A DNA stretch of 64,000 nucleotides, taken from the NCBI RefSeq assembly GCF_947179165.1, contig NC_077243.1, positions 45,958,501 through 46,022,500 of the forward strand, given 5' to 3'. The translations under genes and the position numbers were made by a program. Source of the stretch: Solanum dulcamara. Its lineage: Eukaryota; Streptophyta; Magnoliopsida; Solanales; Solanaceae. Under the pieces are notes generated by a model that saw nothing but the letters and a program-made list of their open reading frames with translations, had not been told where the DNA came from and did not search any database. Shown piece by piece: positions 48,921 to 60,614 of this stretch. How positions within the stretch are numbered: the stretch's first letter is position 1; each line of letters opens with the position of its first letter.

Positions 48921-49241
48921 GCGTCTAGGTCACAAAGGAGTTATCCTACGAGGAGCAACCTATCGTCATCCTGAAACAGCAAATTAGAAGGTTGCGAATC
49001 AAGGACGTGGCCTCCATTAAAGTATTGTGGCAAAATAAGAATAGAGAAGAGATAACCTAGGAAGCCGAGGAAGAGATAAAAAATAAATATCCATACTTTT
49101 TCCCTATACCCACAGGTAATCTAAACTCCTAAATTGGTTGTATTGATTAATAAGACACTTATATATGGCAACTATTACAGAGATTTCCCAAATATTTGTA
49201 AGACCTTATGAGACTAGTTAACATTCGAGGATTAATGTTCT
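48921..49241 (+). pseudogene. Chromodomain-end fragment, duplicate copy
   Basis: LSYEEQPIVILKQQIRRLR, then IKDVASIKVLWQNKNREEIT, a stop, then EAEEEIKNKYPYFF. Same junction with the antisense LTR and same internal stop as 9689-10010, so the stop predates the duplication. Confidence 0.8.
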
Positions 49242-49255
49242 AAAGAGGGGAAGGA
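49242..49255 (+). other. Polypurine tract before LTR D (duplicate)
   Basis: AAAGAGGGGAAGGA, one change from the consensus. Confidence 0.85.
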
Positions 49256-50615
49256 TGTTATACCCCATATTTTTGTACATGGGAACATTTGTTTGCTTTC
49301 CTAAAAGTTTTTATGTGATCCATGTTATCCATGACGTTACCAAATGAACCGAAGGAGGGGAGGATGTAATGCCCCATATTTTGCATAGACTAGTTCTCTG
49401 TCAGTAGTGATGGGTGGAAACAGGTTTGGAAGGATGTGAAAAGAGTTGTAGGCCAATAATGAGTCATGGTAATCGACCTACTTTCTTAAGCTACCGATTT
49501 GGATGTTTTACATAATTAAGCTACTTGAGAACATAGCGAGATTAAGTAGCAAGGATCACATAGGTTGTTAAAGTGAGATGAGATTACGAACCTACGAAAA
49601 AAAGGAAGAGATTATGCACCTACTTGGAACGAGTAGGTGATACACCTACTAAAGTGGACCCCACCAAGACACGTGGCAGTAGCTGTTTAGAGCATGGAGG
49701 GGATTGACATGTAGGAGCTAGACACGTGTCACCCTTGGGGCTGGACATGTGTAAGGGCTGAAAACTGTCACCCTTAGGGGCTGACACGTGTCACTCACAA
49801 GGGTGGTGTATATAGGTCTAAACTCATGACTAAGATCTCATCTTTAGCTCATTAGTCTTTTTCCTAACTTAGAAAAAATAAAGAGATAGAGAGACTTAGA
49901 ACTTTAGCCATGGCTAGCTAAACTTGCAGCCTAAATTAGTGATTCGATCCTAATCTTTACAAAGTAATTCCACCCTTAGAAATTCTACAATAACGTAGGG
50001 TGACCAAACGAGCAGCAACGTCGAGTTAATCAAAGTCGTCACCTTTCACCCACATTGACAAGCCAAGTTGCTAAGGTAGGGTTCTTCTTTTCAAATTGGA
50101 ATCAATGATGTTGTAATGGAGAGATTACTTTGTATTAAGTGGGGTTGGAAGTAAGAAAATTACATGGGTATTGTTGACGTTGTAAATGGACAGAATTGAA
50201 GTTGTTCTAGTTGGATTAAAGTTTGATTATTGTTGTTATTATTATAGTATTGTATTTGAAGGTAATTTGTGTATGTTGAAGGGCTGGAAATATGAAATTA
50301 TACACATTACTGTTAAAGGGTGTTGAAAACCGTAGAGGGGCTATTTTGAAGTAAAAAGGATGAATCAATTTTAATTAACGTTGTGATTTTTGTTGTTATA
50401 CGAGGATGAAGGAATTAAATGAAATTTAAATGAGAAAACCCCATGATTAAATATTGGTGTTGAAATGGGTAGAATCGGAATTTGCATAAATTAAATTGGT
50501 TTGATTGTTGTTTTGCTATTATGGTTATAGATTATGTGTTAAAAGTAAAGGGAATTGTATGTGTTAATGTTGACTTTCCAATTGGGCCGTGTTGGGGGAC
50601 TGTTTTGGTATGTTG
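49256..50615 (+). mobile_element. LTR D, duplicate copy
   Basis: Counterpart of 10025-11376 with the same truncation by LTR E. Promoter block at 49720-49817 (two CACGTGTC boxes, TGTATATAGG). Confidence 0.82.
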
Positions 50616-53600
50616 TGTTATACCCCGTACATTTGTACCTTGGAAGGTTCTTAAGCTTCTTAAGTTTCTTGTAAGGTTCTTAAGCTCCTTAGAAGTTACC
50701 ATGTGAGCTGGATAATCTATAACGCTATCAAGTAACTCTAAGGAAAGAAGAATGTGATACCCCATAGTACGGAAGATTGGAAATATGGTTGTAAGAATTC
50801 AGAAGAAGTTGGAGACCAAATAATGCGTCGTAGGACTCGACTTACTTACTTAAGCTACCAACTTGGAAATCTTACATACTTGAGCTACTTGAGTACATAC
50901 CAAGCTTGCGTAGCAAGGATTACATAGGTTCGTAAAGTAAGATGAGATTATGAACCCACTAGGGGGAAAATAAGGTGACATGTGGCAGTAGCTGGAGCAA
51001 GAGGGTGGCCCCCCACATGCCACGTGGCAGCTCATAGTTGGAAGAGGTGGTGCGTTGGCCCAGTGAGGGCTTAACACGTGTCACCACTTAGGTTTTGACA
51101 TGTGTCACCAGCTAAGGTGGCCTATATATATGTTTTATGACTTTTCAATTCATTCTTATCCAATAAGTTTAATCTTCATTCAAGAAAATTCTAGAAAAGA
51201 AAAGAAAAGAGAAGAGAAACTCAAAACTAGAGAGAAAGAGCTACGAATTTAGGAGAAAAAGGTAAGTTTTCCAATTTCATTCTGTAAATTAATTATCTAG
51301 GGTATAAAATGATGATATGAAGGTTTTAGTAATGAAAAATTATGGTTTGGATAATCACCAAAAGGATAACCAACAACCACAAAGTTTCAGCCGCGCTAAA
51401 AGAGATTCCGAGGTGAGTTTTGGCGAGTTTCGGGCAAGGTAAGGTTTTCCCTTTCAAATTGGAGTTTATGGTATTGTTATTCAGTACATTACATGTCTTA
51501 AATGAGGTTTTAAGTGGAAAAAATTTATAAGAATACTTGACGTTAGAAATAAACTAAATTAAAGTCGTTATAGTTAAATCAAAGTCGAGTAACGTGTTAT
51601 GATTGTGGTGCTGTGGCTGCAGCTAGGTAGGTTGTGTTTTTCAGGGACGGAAATTGTTCTAAAAAGGGTGTGGGTTCTGCTGGTTTCAGCCACATGAACC
51701 TCCATTTCGTATGGTTAAAGGTTTTACGAAACAAAGATTAAAAACTCTATTTTGGTATCGTAGTTTTGTGCGAGTTGTGTAGCATTTTTACTTCATCGTA
51801 TTGGAGTGATTTGATTGTATATAGATTCTGTTTGTTGTGGTAAATATGACTTCTAAGATTATAATTGGTATAGGGCAAGTTATAGAGGAGGTGCTTCCTG
51901 ATTTCCACCGACTTCGGAACTAGTAGTAAACTAGTCGAGGAAAATGGATAAGGAAATGATTCCTCTGGATACTTGGTTGTGGATAGGGAAGTTGGACAAT
52001 GGAAGGTTATTAATCTTAGTATTACTTACATGTTAAATAGGTTCAAAATACGATGAGGCAAACGTGGTGAAGGGTAACCCATAAGAGGTATATGAAGCTA
52101 CCTTCTTTCTCTTGGCATGTTTTTGGCATAAATATGTAAAGCTACCCTTCTTCTCTCTTGATATGTCCTTGACATCAGTTATGATGTTATGATGAAATGT
52201 TTATGGTACCGAGTCCCTTGATGGGCCAAGTAGGATATATGTTACTATCTAAGGATCCGGCCATATGTTCCACGACACATATGTGTATGACGACTATATG
52301 AGGGAAAGTAGATAGTATGTAAAGCTTATCTCTTATTTTCTCTTGGCATGTCTTAGTCATAAGTTGATGGTATACATACTATGGGGATAACTCCATTCAT
52401 AGAACCCTGAGTATAGTTTGTAAATCTTATTCACTTTTTGATGTTAGAACTCCTGCGATAGTTATTATTGTCTTGTAATTCTTCTACATGACGAAAGGTA
52501 GTACACGTGAAGCTTATCCCTTCCTTCTCTTGAAATGTATTAATGTAAGTGAAGAGGTATATGATATGAGTTAGAGTTAATTCCATTTATAGGTTCCGGG
52601 TGTAACTCATGGCTTGTACTCACTTTTGAATGTTAAAGGTCCTAAAGCAGTTGAACTACTACACTCAAGCCTTTCATATATTGGGTAGTAACTGGATACG
52701 CAAGCTCGTATTCCTAAGGGCTCTAGGGCGATGAATGTATCTGATTGCGTAAGCTGTATAGCGTTATCTTGATGCACGTCTATGACACCTAAGGGTCTAC
52801 TTAATATGATCCCTAATGACCCTCAGAGGGTACTCAAGACAATAACTACCCGAATCTTCAATTGATGGTTCACTTGGCTATTTCATGGAGTCTCAGATAA
52901 TGATTTAGCTTGCATATGGTTACTCACTGCTCTACTCGTGCATATGTCTAATATATCTTCCACCAAGTCCCTCACAAGAGGGTCAGGTATGATTGAGTCC
53001 CATAAAGGGTCAGGTATGACATAAGACTATATAAGTATTCACCGAGTTCCATAAAGGGTCGGATTTGACCGAGTCCCATAAAAGGCCGGGTATGACCGAG
53101 TCCCATAAAGGGCCGGGTATGATATATGTATATGATGGTAAGATGACATAATTATTGACTGGGTTCCATAAAGGTTCGGGTACGGTATATATACACATGT
53201 GATAACATAATGATATATTTGTAACACCGAGTCCCACAATGGGCTGGGTACGGAATATGACACTGAGATACATAATGTCGTTTTACAAGATGTAGCTACA
53301 GTGATTTATTAATTATTATACTTGTTCCCTGCACCCTTATGCCAATTATAATTTCCTTATGATGTCTATGCTTATATACTCAGTACATATGACGTACTAA
53401 CCCCCCTTTATCGGGGGGCTGTATTCATGCCCATAGGTATAGATACACACTTTAGGGATCCACCAGTGTAGGAGTTCTACTCAACAATTCAGAAGCACTC
53501 TATTGTGCCGGAGCCTAGTTTTGGTACTAACCCTCGATGTATATATTTATTTGTTCACGGGTATGGTGGCGGTCCTGTCCCGCCTTAGGTTACTATTCTT

Positions 53601-53839
53601 ACTCGTAGAGGTCTGTGAAAATGTATGTTGGTTGTATATGTGTGTGTGTACAGTGGTTCCTATAAGACTTATGTTTTAGGACGTTCCCTTTGTCTTGGCA
53701 GCCTCGTCATCTTATATGTTACCATGCCTGTTGACTTCTTATGATGCAACTAGGAGACAGGGTTACTTACAGTTAGCAGGGGAATACGCGAGTGTTTAGT
53801 TTAGGAACCCGTCATGACCTACAGGGTTAGGTCGTGACA
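50616..53839 (+). mobile_element. LTR E, complete duplicate copy (5' LTR of element E)
   Basis: 3224 bp, TGTTATACCCCGTAC to GGTCGTGACA, followed by a decayed primer site. The part after 53310 shows what element C displaced at 14075. Promoter at 51073-51132, minisatellite at about 52970-53115. Confidence 0.88.
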
Positions 53840-54042
53840 AAAGCAGTATCAAAGTGGTCCTTCCTTGGAATGTCCACAGAACGTGTCTAGTAGAGTCTTG
53901 TTTATCGGTGTGTTATGCATCACATCTATAAGCAGGAGACTAAGGACATTTAGGATGTTATTTTTCTTTCTTGTCTTAGATCGTGCGATAGAGCTATGTT
54001 CTTAGGATGACCTTTTACTAACCTACCTTTATGCTTGCAGTA
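53840..54042 (+). other. Leader of element E with decayed primer site
   Basis: CAGTATCAAAGT at 53844-53855 stands where C has TGGTATCAGAGC. The leader runs to an acceptor-like ATGCTTGCAG just before the gag ATG. Confidence 0.75.
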
Positions 54043-54937
54043 ATGCCTCCGAGTAAAGCAACACCGCCCAGAAGGGCAAGTCGGTAGAAGGGGAAACTGG
54101 TCAGGCCCCAAGAGTTACTCGGGCTCGTTCCCAGCCTATGCCAAGGATTGTGCCTCAGTTGGAGAGTTCTACTATGCCTCCACCTCTAGATGAGTTTAGG
54201 GAAGAAATTGTAGGTCCTGAAGCCCCAGTATAGGAGCCTCTATCCCCACAGAAAAGGGCGGAGGATAGATCTATGAGAGATGCAGTACAGTTGGAGACCG
54301 GACTGATAGCAGGACAGGCTCGAAGGCATGGCCTAGATGATGTAAACAAACAAGACAACTTGAGGGTTTGTGACTTCCTAGCCTATAATTCCCCAAAATT
54401 CCATGGGTCAAGACCTGCAAAAGAACCATAGGAGTTCATTCGACAGACGCAGCATACGTTGAGAATAATTAGGGCTTCTGAGACTGAGTTTGTTGAGTTG
54501 GATTCATATCGGCTGCGTGACGTAGCCGTTAATTGGTATGAGTCTTGGGAATTATCAAGGGGCGAGGGTGCTCCTTTAGCAGTCTGGGATGACTTTGTGG
54601 AAGCCTTCATTAGCCACTTTCTACCTCCAGAAATAAAACAAGCCAGAGTTTATAGATTCTTATAGTTGAGGCAGAATAGCAGAAGCATTAGAGATTATAG
54701 CCTTGAGTTTGACTCGCTAGTGAGATATGCGCCCACTATTGTGACCGATATAGCTGATAGGGTGTATCACTATGTGATGGGGCTAGATCGTCACTGATTA
54801 ATAGTTGTATGGCCATGGATTCTCATCCAAGCATAAATATTACTCAGGTACAGGCGTATGCACAAGGGGTGGAGGATCGGCATGAAAGGCGACAACCCGA
54901 TAAAGATTATGATAGGGGCCAACATAAGATAGCTAGG
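54043..54937 (+). pseudogene. gag of element E, interrupted by element I
   Basis: The ATG at 54043 starts MPPSKATPPRRASR and then a stop (early frameshift). The retrotransposon gag domain is readable from about 54430: FIRQTQHTLRIIRASETEFV, LRDVAVNWYESWELSRGEG, FVEAFISHFLPPEIKQARVY, a stop, then RSIRDYSLEFDSLVRYAPTI. The end (DKDYDRGQHKIAR) is cut at 54937 by the minus-strand LTR of I. The longest open piece is 54459-54665. Any remaining part of E lies outside the window. Confidence 0.85.
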
Positions 54938-55176
54938 TGTCACTACCCAACCCCATAGGCCGCGACTGGGGTCCGATCTGGACCCCCCGTATATATATCT
55001 ATTAGCTGTGGTCGGCCACAATAGTGGGGCACGATCTCAGATGTAGAAGAAAGGTAACATCCTAAATATCCTGTAGCCTCCTGTCTATAGATGTGGCGCG
55101 CAACACACCGATAAACAAGACTCTACTAGACACGGTCTATAGACAATCCGAGGATGAACTGCTCTGATACCACTTT
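54938..55176 (-). mobile_element. Collapsed repeat at I's left edge: LTR end plus leader
   Basis: 54938-55016 is the last ~79 bases of an LTR. 55017-55160 is the leader start, joined to it by an unrelated stretch of about 15 bases. 55161-55172 is a perfect primer-site complement (GCTCTGATACCA). The LTR at 55177-58528 thus has an interior on both sides: it serves as 3' LTR of I and as 5' LTR of a partner that has lost nearly everything. Confidence 0.8.
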
Positions 55177-58100
55177 TGTCACTACCCAACGCTGTAGGCC
55201 GCGACTGGGGTCCGATCTGGACCCCCCATATACATATCTATTAGCTGTGGTCACATTAAACTGTAAATAAACAGTATCATGTAACAAAGCCCCATTGGGC
55301 GATAATATTTTCATAAACCTGTAGCCCTTTTCGTTTGTACCATAACACGATAGGGCACGCAAGCCGACAAGGCTGCCATAACATAATAACATATATTATA
55401 TATCATGTAGACCCAGCTGAATCAAACTAACATACACAACCCACATATACATGTTTGCAGACATCTAAACATATAAATGACAACATATGGCAGGACATGG
55501 CCCCCGCCGTACCCCTAAATGGATGAAATAATTTTTATACATCCGTGGACAGTATCAAAACTAGGCCCTAATACAATGGAGCCTCTTCCAACTGAGCTGC
55601 ATGGAATTCTAAGCTGACGGACTCCCAAAATCTGTATCTATACCTGCGAGCATGAATACAGCCCCCCGAGAAAGGGGGTCAGTACAATATATGTACTGAG
55701 TATGTAAAATATAATATAATACAACTGGAAGCATATTTGAGATAGAGAAACAGGGGATAAGATATCAATTCAGAAATATGTACCTGTACTTTGTAAATTA
55801 CAAAAACATGCATGTTTGAGTCATATCATATAGCCGGCCCTTTCGGGGGTCCGGTGAATCATCTCTGTAAAACCATCATGGCCCCAGTGCCATCATCACC
55901 TTATTACAACACATTATCATATATCTATACACGTATCCTAGCCCTCTATTGAGGGACTCAGGGAATAATGTAGTAAACTGTGCACGAGAACATATCCTAG
56001 CCCGGGAATCAGGGAAAGAAGTGTTACAATATACACGAGTAGAGTAGTGAGTAACTATATGCAATTTAAATCATTATCAGAAACTCGACAAAATAAGAAA
56101 GTTAAGCTTTTGTTTGAGGACCTGAGTAACGGTGTAGTCATCTCGAGTGTCCTCTAAATGCCATTATGGGCTATCTCAAAAGTAATCTCGGGGACCCTAG
56201 ACATGTATTAATGTAGGGCCAAATCATTTATGGAATCAAAACACTTAATCTCGTATAGTCTTTAAGACTTGGAGCCTGTACCTTTGCTACCTTTTTAACA
56301 TATACCAGTTTCCAGGGAAATAGTTTGACTACTGTAGGAGTTCAATATGCAGAAGTAAATAAGAGATGTTTGAGAATAGAGTTACCCTAGAGCTCAGATC
56401 ATATTCAACTTACAACTAAGACAAAGGCATGCCCAAAAGAAGAAAGAGAATAAGCTTTATGTAGTCTGTACTTTCCTTCAGGGGATATGCATACACATAT
56501 TTCGTACCCAGCCCATAATGGGGCTCGGTGAATCATTACGGCATCATAATCTCATTTTTGTATCAAATACGTGTCAAGGAAAATGAGAGATAGCTTTTCA
56601 CACACTACTGTTTAACACGTAGAAGCCTTACTAGGCAATACTCAATCCTTACAGAAATTCCAAAACTAAGCAGTGGATAGGGGTTATGAGGCGTACTTGG
56701 AGTTTTGGGAATGGAATTATCCCCACATTCCAGACACAATTCACTTAAGGCTAAAACTTGCCAAAAGGAAAGAAACATAGTTGTACGAGCTTATACCAAA
56801 ACATTCCAAGAGAAAGCTTTACATACCTTGTCTGAATTATTCCTTATCCTGCTTGCCTCGCCGTCCTTTGAACCTATTCAACATTAAAGTAGTATGAATA
56901 TCAACCCCTTTTACTTTCCAACACCCTAGGTTACATCTTAGTATTAATGGAATCTATTTCCTTAGTCATTTCCCCGACTAGTTCTGTTATTCGCTAAGGC
57001 GTCGACGAAAATTGGGCAGCACCTCCCCTATAATGTGCCCTATCCAAATTTCCAATTAGGTCCCTAAGACCTACATCCAACCAACAAAAACAACCTGCAT
57101 CAATTTGTACCAACAATATACAACATAAACTCCAATCGACTTATTCAAAGATACGGTAGAACAATAGGGCGTCTAGCCTTTATTTTGTAACGCCTTTCAT
57201 TATACGCAACGAGGGGTCGTTTGGATTCAAATAGAAGAAACCTAACCCACATTATAACATATTTAGTCCCTGAAACAAGAAACCACACCCCTGCAACAGC
57301 AACTCACAAGAACAACGCCTTACCTTGACGACAATTCGACTATAACGACTACAATTTAATTTATACCGAACGCCAAGTGTTCCAATGATATTTACACACT
57401 TACAGCCACCTATAGGGCGTGTAACATGCTCCATAAAAACACAATAAATCTCAAATTTATAGAAGAAACCTTACCTTACCCGAAATTGGATACAATTCGC
57501 CAAGACACGCCTCGGAACTTCTCTAGACGTGCTGAAATTAGGAGGACTGTTTGTATGACTTCCTTGCTGACCCAAATTGGAATTTTTGGTTGTCAAACAC
57601 TATTATATAACCTTGTAACACCTAAAATAATTAATTCACGGAACGAAACTCAGAGGCTCACATTTTGGAGACCAAACCCGTAACCCTCTCTTTTTGGCTT
57701 TCTAAGTTTTCCTTCAACTTTTTCTTATTTGTTCCAAGTGTAAAATTGAAACCATGGTTCCGTAGGCATCCTAAGACACATATATACACCTCCACATATT
57801 TAAGGAACACTGTATATACTTAATTTATGGAGAAAAAGTGGAAGCTTACCTTTGTTTTCCTTGTTGCCGCCATAACACTCTCTCTTAGCCTTAGGTTGTT
57901 TTTTTTCTCCTTTTGTTCACGTTTTTGGCTGAAATTTTGGATAAGTGAATGACTAAGAGTCATTTTAACAAGTATATATGGGATGCCTTGGAGGTGACAC
58001 GTGTCATCCCCTTAGGGTGACACGTGTCAAGCCATGATTGGCCACCATATCATGCTGCCAACTAGGGGCTGCCATGTGGTAGTGGGGCCCACCACCCCCA

Positions 58101-58528
58101 AGCAGGTGGCTCACCTACTTGACCCCAAGAAGGTGGGTCACCTGCTTGCTTAAGGTGCTGCCATGTGGCACTCCTCCATTGGCTGCCACGTGTCATTTTT
58201 TCTTCTCCCTCGTGGGTTCGTAATCTCATCTTATTTTAAGAGCCAATGTAATCCCTACTACGCAAGCTTGGTACGTACTCCAATAGCTTAAGTATGTATG
58301 ACTTCCAAGTTAGTAGCTTACGTAGGTAACTCGAGTCCTACGACCCATTACTTGGCCTCCAATTCCTTCCGGACTCTTATGATTTTCATCTCCAACCTTC
58401 TCTACTATGGGGTATTACATCCTCCCTTCGTTGGAGTCATTCGATAGTGTCGTAGAATATCCAGTTCATATGATAATGTCCAAGGAACTTATGAGACGTT
58501 CCGAGTGTTAAAAGCGTGGGGTGTAACA
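55177..58528 (-). mobile_element. 3' LTR of element I (minus strand)
   Basis: 3352 bp, minus-strand TGTTACACCCC to GTAGTGACA. It matches C's 5' LTR, including the ACACGCCCTATAGG stretch near 57410. Promoter block at 57971-58030. Confidence 0.88.
57971..58030 (-). promoter_or_regulatory. U3 promoter block of I LTR
   Basis: Two intact CACGTGTC boxes (57998, 58021), with a minus-strand CATATATAC TATA downstream. Confidence 0.6.
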
Positions 58529-58542
58529 TCCTTCCCCCCTTT
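58529..58542 (-). other. Polypurine tract of element I
   Basis: TCCTTCCCCCCTTT, exact reverse complement of the consensus. Confidence 0.9.
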
Positions 58543-58689
58543 AGAACATTCATCCCCGAATGTTAGAAAAAACTTCTCTTAGCACCTTATACAAATCGTA
58601 GGGAGATTCTTTATTGTTTCCATAATACATACTTCTACCCAAGCACTTAATATATGAGTTTCAAGAGTTGGGGTTACCTGCTGATGTTG

Positions 58690-59060
58690 GGAATAGGTGA
58701 GAATACTTGTGTTTCTTGCTTTCCTCAGTTTCCCCGGTCACTCTCTTTCTGGTTTTGGTTTTTCCACTGTGTCTTGACGGAAGGCACGTCTTTAGTTTAT
58801 AATCTTTCAGTTTGCCGATCTAGGATAGCGGTAGGTTTTTCCTCATAGGATTCCATCTCCTGGACCTCATTTATGGAATATACCTTTGGTGGTTCATTAG
58901 TATCCTTGTGAAGCATTTCTATTTGAGGGACTGGGCGTATAGTTTTCAAATAAGGTGGTAAGTTCAACTTACCGGCCACTTTGCCCACCTTACGAGCAAC
59001 TTGATACCATCTAATATAATTTGGGCTAAGTTCCTTTTCTAGGTGACCCTATGATGAACA
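58690..59060 (-). pseudogene. Integrase C-terminus / chromodomain remnant of element I
   Basis: Minus-strand VAGKLNLPPYLKTIRPVPQI, then PPKVYSINEVQEMESYEEKP and TAILDRQTERL, open over 58797-58988. Better preserved than in C, where a stop splits VQ and ME. Confidence 0.8.
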
Positions 59061-59159
59061 TCCGATCATCAACTTGAACTCTGTATGTCGATGTCGATTA
59101 TTTGTATATCATTCCTGCCGACTCTGAGCTTTTAGTCAATAGCTTGCTTAATCATGTCG

Positions 59160-59530
59160 GGGCCATTGGAATACTGGAGTAGTAATTATTATTGTAGGCA
59201 ACTTGATAAGTGAGGGATAATCATTCCGGCTACCTTCGAAGTTAGTCTCCCGGCTTGTGACATATCTTCTAGCGTCTAATAGTGCGCTCAGTCTGTTTAG
59301 TAGCTCGATGGAGGAATACGGTACTAAGACCTGTCTGTGCTCCTGATCTCTTCCTGGACTGATCTCAAGGCATTAATTATAATTAAAGTCCCTCTATATG
59401 GGATATTAGATGAGGAAACCTCACGGAACCTTACTACTTCCTTGTCATATAACTTCACCTAGTTCTAGCGGCATAGGTGGTCTGGCTTGGAAGCAAATAA
59501 GCTGATTCGTTAGCCTACTCACAATAACCC
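59160..59530 (-). pseudogene. Integrase remnant of element I
   Basis: Frameshifted equivalent of 20260-20660 in C: pieces of KSAYLLPS, VVRFREVSSSNIPYRGTL and a WPEWLSLTYQVAYNNNYYSS-like end. Contains stops throughout. Confidence 0.65.
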
Positions 59531-59922
59531 ATATAACACCCTACTCTTACAGAGTACAAAATAGGTTCATAATGACGTTGATAATCTAGGAACCGTTAGC
59601 CTCGTATAGTCCTTGTCGACTCCTTTCAGAACTTTAACTGGCGTTCGATCTTTTGGATCCTGCTTTTTCTCCCTCATAGTTGGCTACCAAGTGGTGTCAA
59701 AATTCCCTCGCCCACTGGCCCATATAGCCATTCTGCGGTTTCCCTCTCATTAACTAGCTCTATGTTGATGAGTTGTGGCATTCGAGTGCGTCATCAATTA
59801 GCAATTAGCTAATCCTTCTTGTTTTTCTTAAGCCCTTGTTACAATTTCCTTATCATATCTTATAATACTCTGGGTACATAATCTCATATTGTTTCTCCGT
59901 TACTAGTTCAGATTCTTCCATC

Positions 59923-60040
59923 TCGTGCGATCACACTAGCACTAACGCATTAAGTTCCATCAGAATATTGAAGTTAAGCGTGCTGGGGTGAGAGTAATAC
60001 CGGGATGGGTGACCTCCATGGGAAGTCTTCGTGTCATGTT
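59923..60040 (+). pseudogene. 5S rRNA-derived segment, near full length, in element I
   Basis: Best copy in the window: GTGCGATCACACTAGCACTA near the start, AAGTTAAGCGTGCTGGGGTG over the A box, GAGAGTAATACCGGGATGGG over IE and C box, then TGACCTCCATGGGAAGTCTT and CGTGTCATG. It spans essentially all ~119 bases of plant 5S. Antisense to element I, as in C. The box regions are nearly canonical. The end CATGTT replaces the usual GCACCC, so the 5'/3' terminal helix is broken. Probably not a working 5S gene, though internal promoter activity cannot be excluded. Confidence 0.9.
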
Positions 60041-60602
60041 TCATTGCAACCTTTTCCACGAGGTGCGGGCACTCAACTTAGCTCCAGATTTACCTCAGCG
60101 TTGTCTCGCGAGTCTTTATATTTTGCCCTGTCCTTTCGTCTGTTATCTTGTATCTAGTATCAGCGTAGACCTTTAGCTCCACAATCGTTTATTCACTTTG
60201 AGTTCTCCTTATTTTCTACCTCATGAGGCTTTCTATTCCTTTTTCTTTGGTTATTTATCTATCGCAACATCATTTACGACTAACTCTATAACCAACATTT
60301 TGGCTTTTGGTCTAGCATACTGTCGTTATCCTTTGTAGTGTCTCTTGAATTATTCGATATCCTTTCATTGGTATATTCTTCTGTTTTTATACGCAGACGC
60401 CTTCTAGTGTTATGTTGTTCAGGGTCTCGTCACAAACTTCTTAATGCTACCTTATGTAGCATTCCGGCTTCCATCCAATTATTGGTAACTTCCGGACCTT
60501 TCCAACTTGGTTTAGCAAGATATCTTATCAAAGTTTAGACGTCTATCTCACATTTATTGCTATATCAATTGCCTCCTCCTACCTTTGCCATTTTCTCATT
60601 AA

Positions 60603-60614
60603 CTTCCCCCCTTT
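60603..60614 (-). other. Central polypurine tract of element I
   Basis: Reverse complement of AAAGGGGGGAAG, identical to the motif at 19066-19077 in C. Confidence 0.6.

Noticed and set aside
59923..60040. An active 5S rRNA gene or Cassandra TRIM element
   Set aside because: The terminal stem sequence is broken, only one unit is present per element, and the segment is in an interior, whereas Cassandra carries it in short LTRs.
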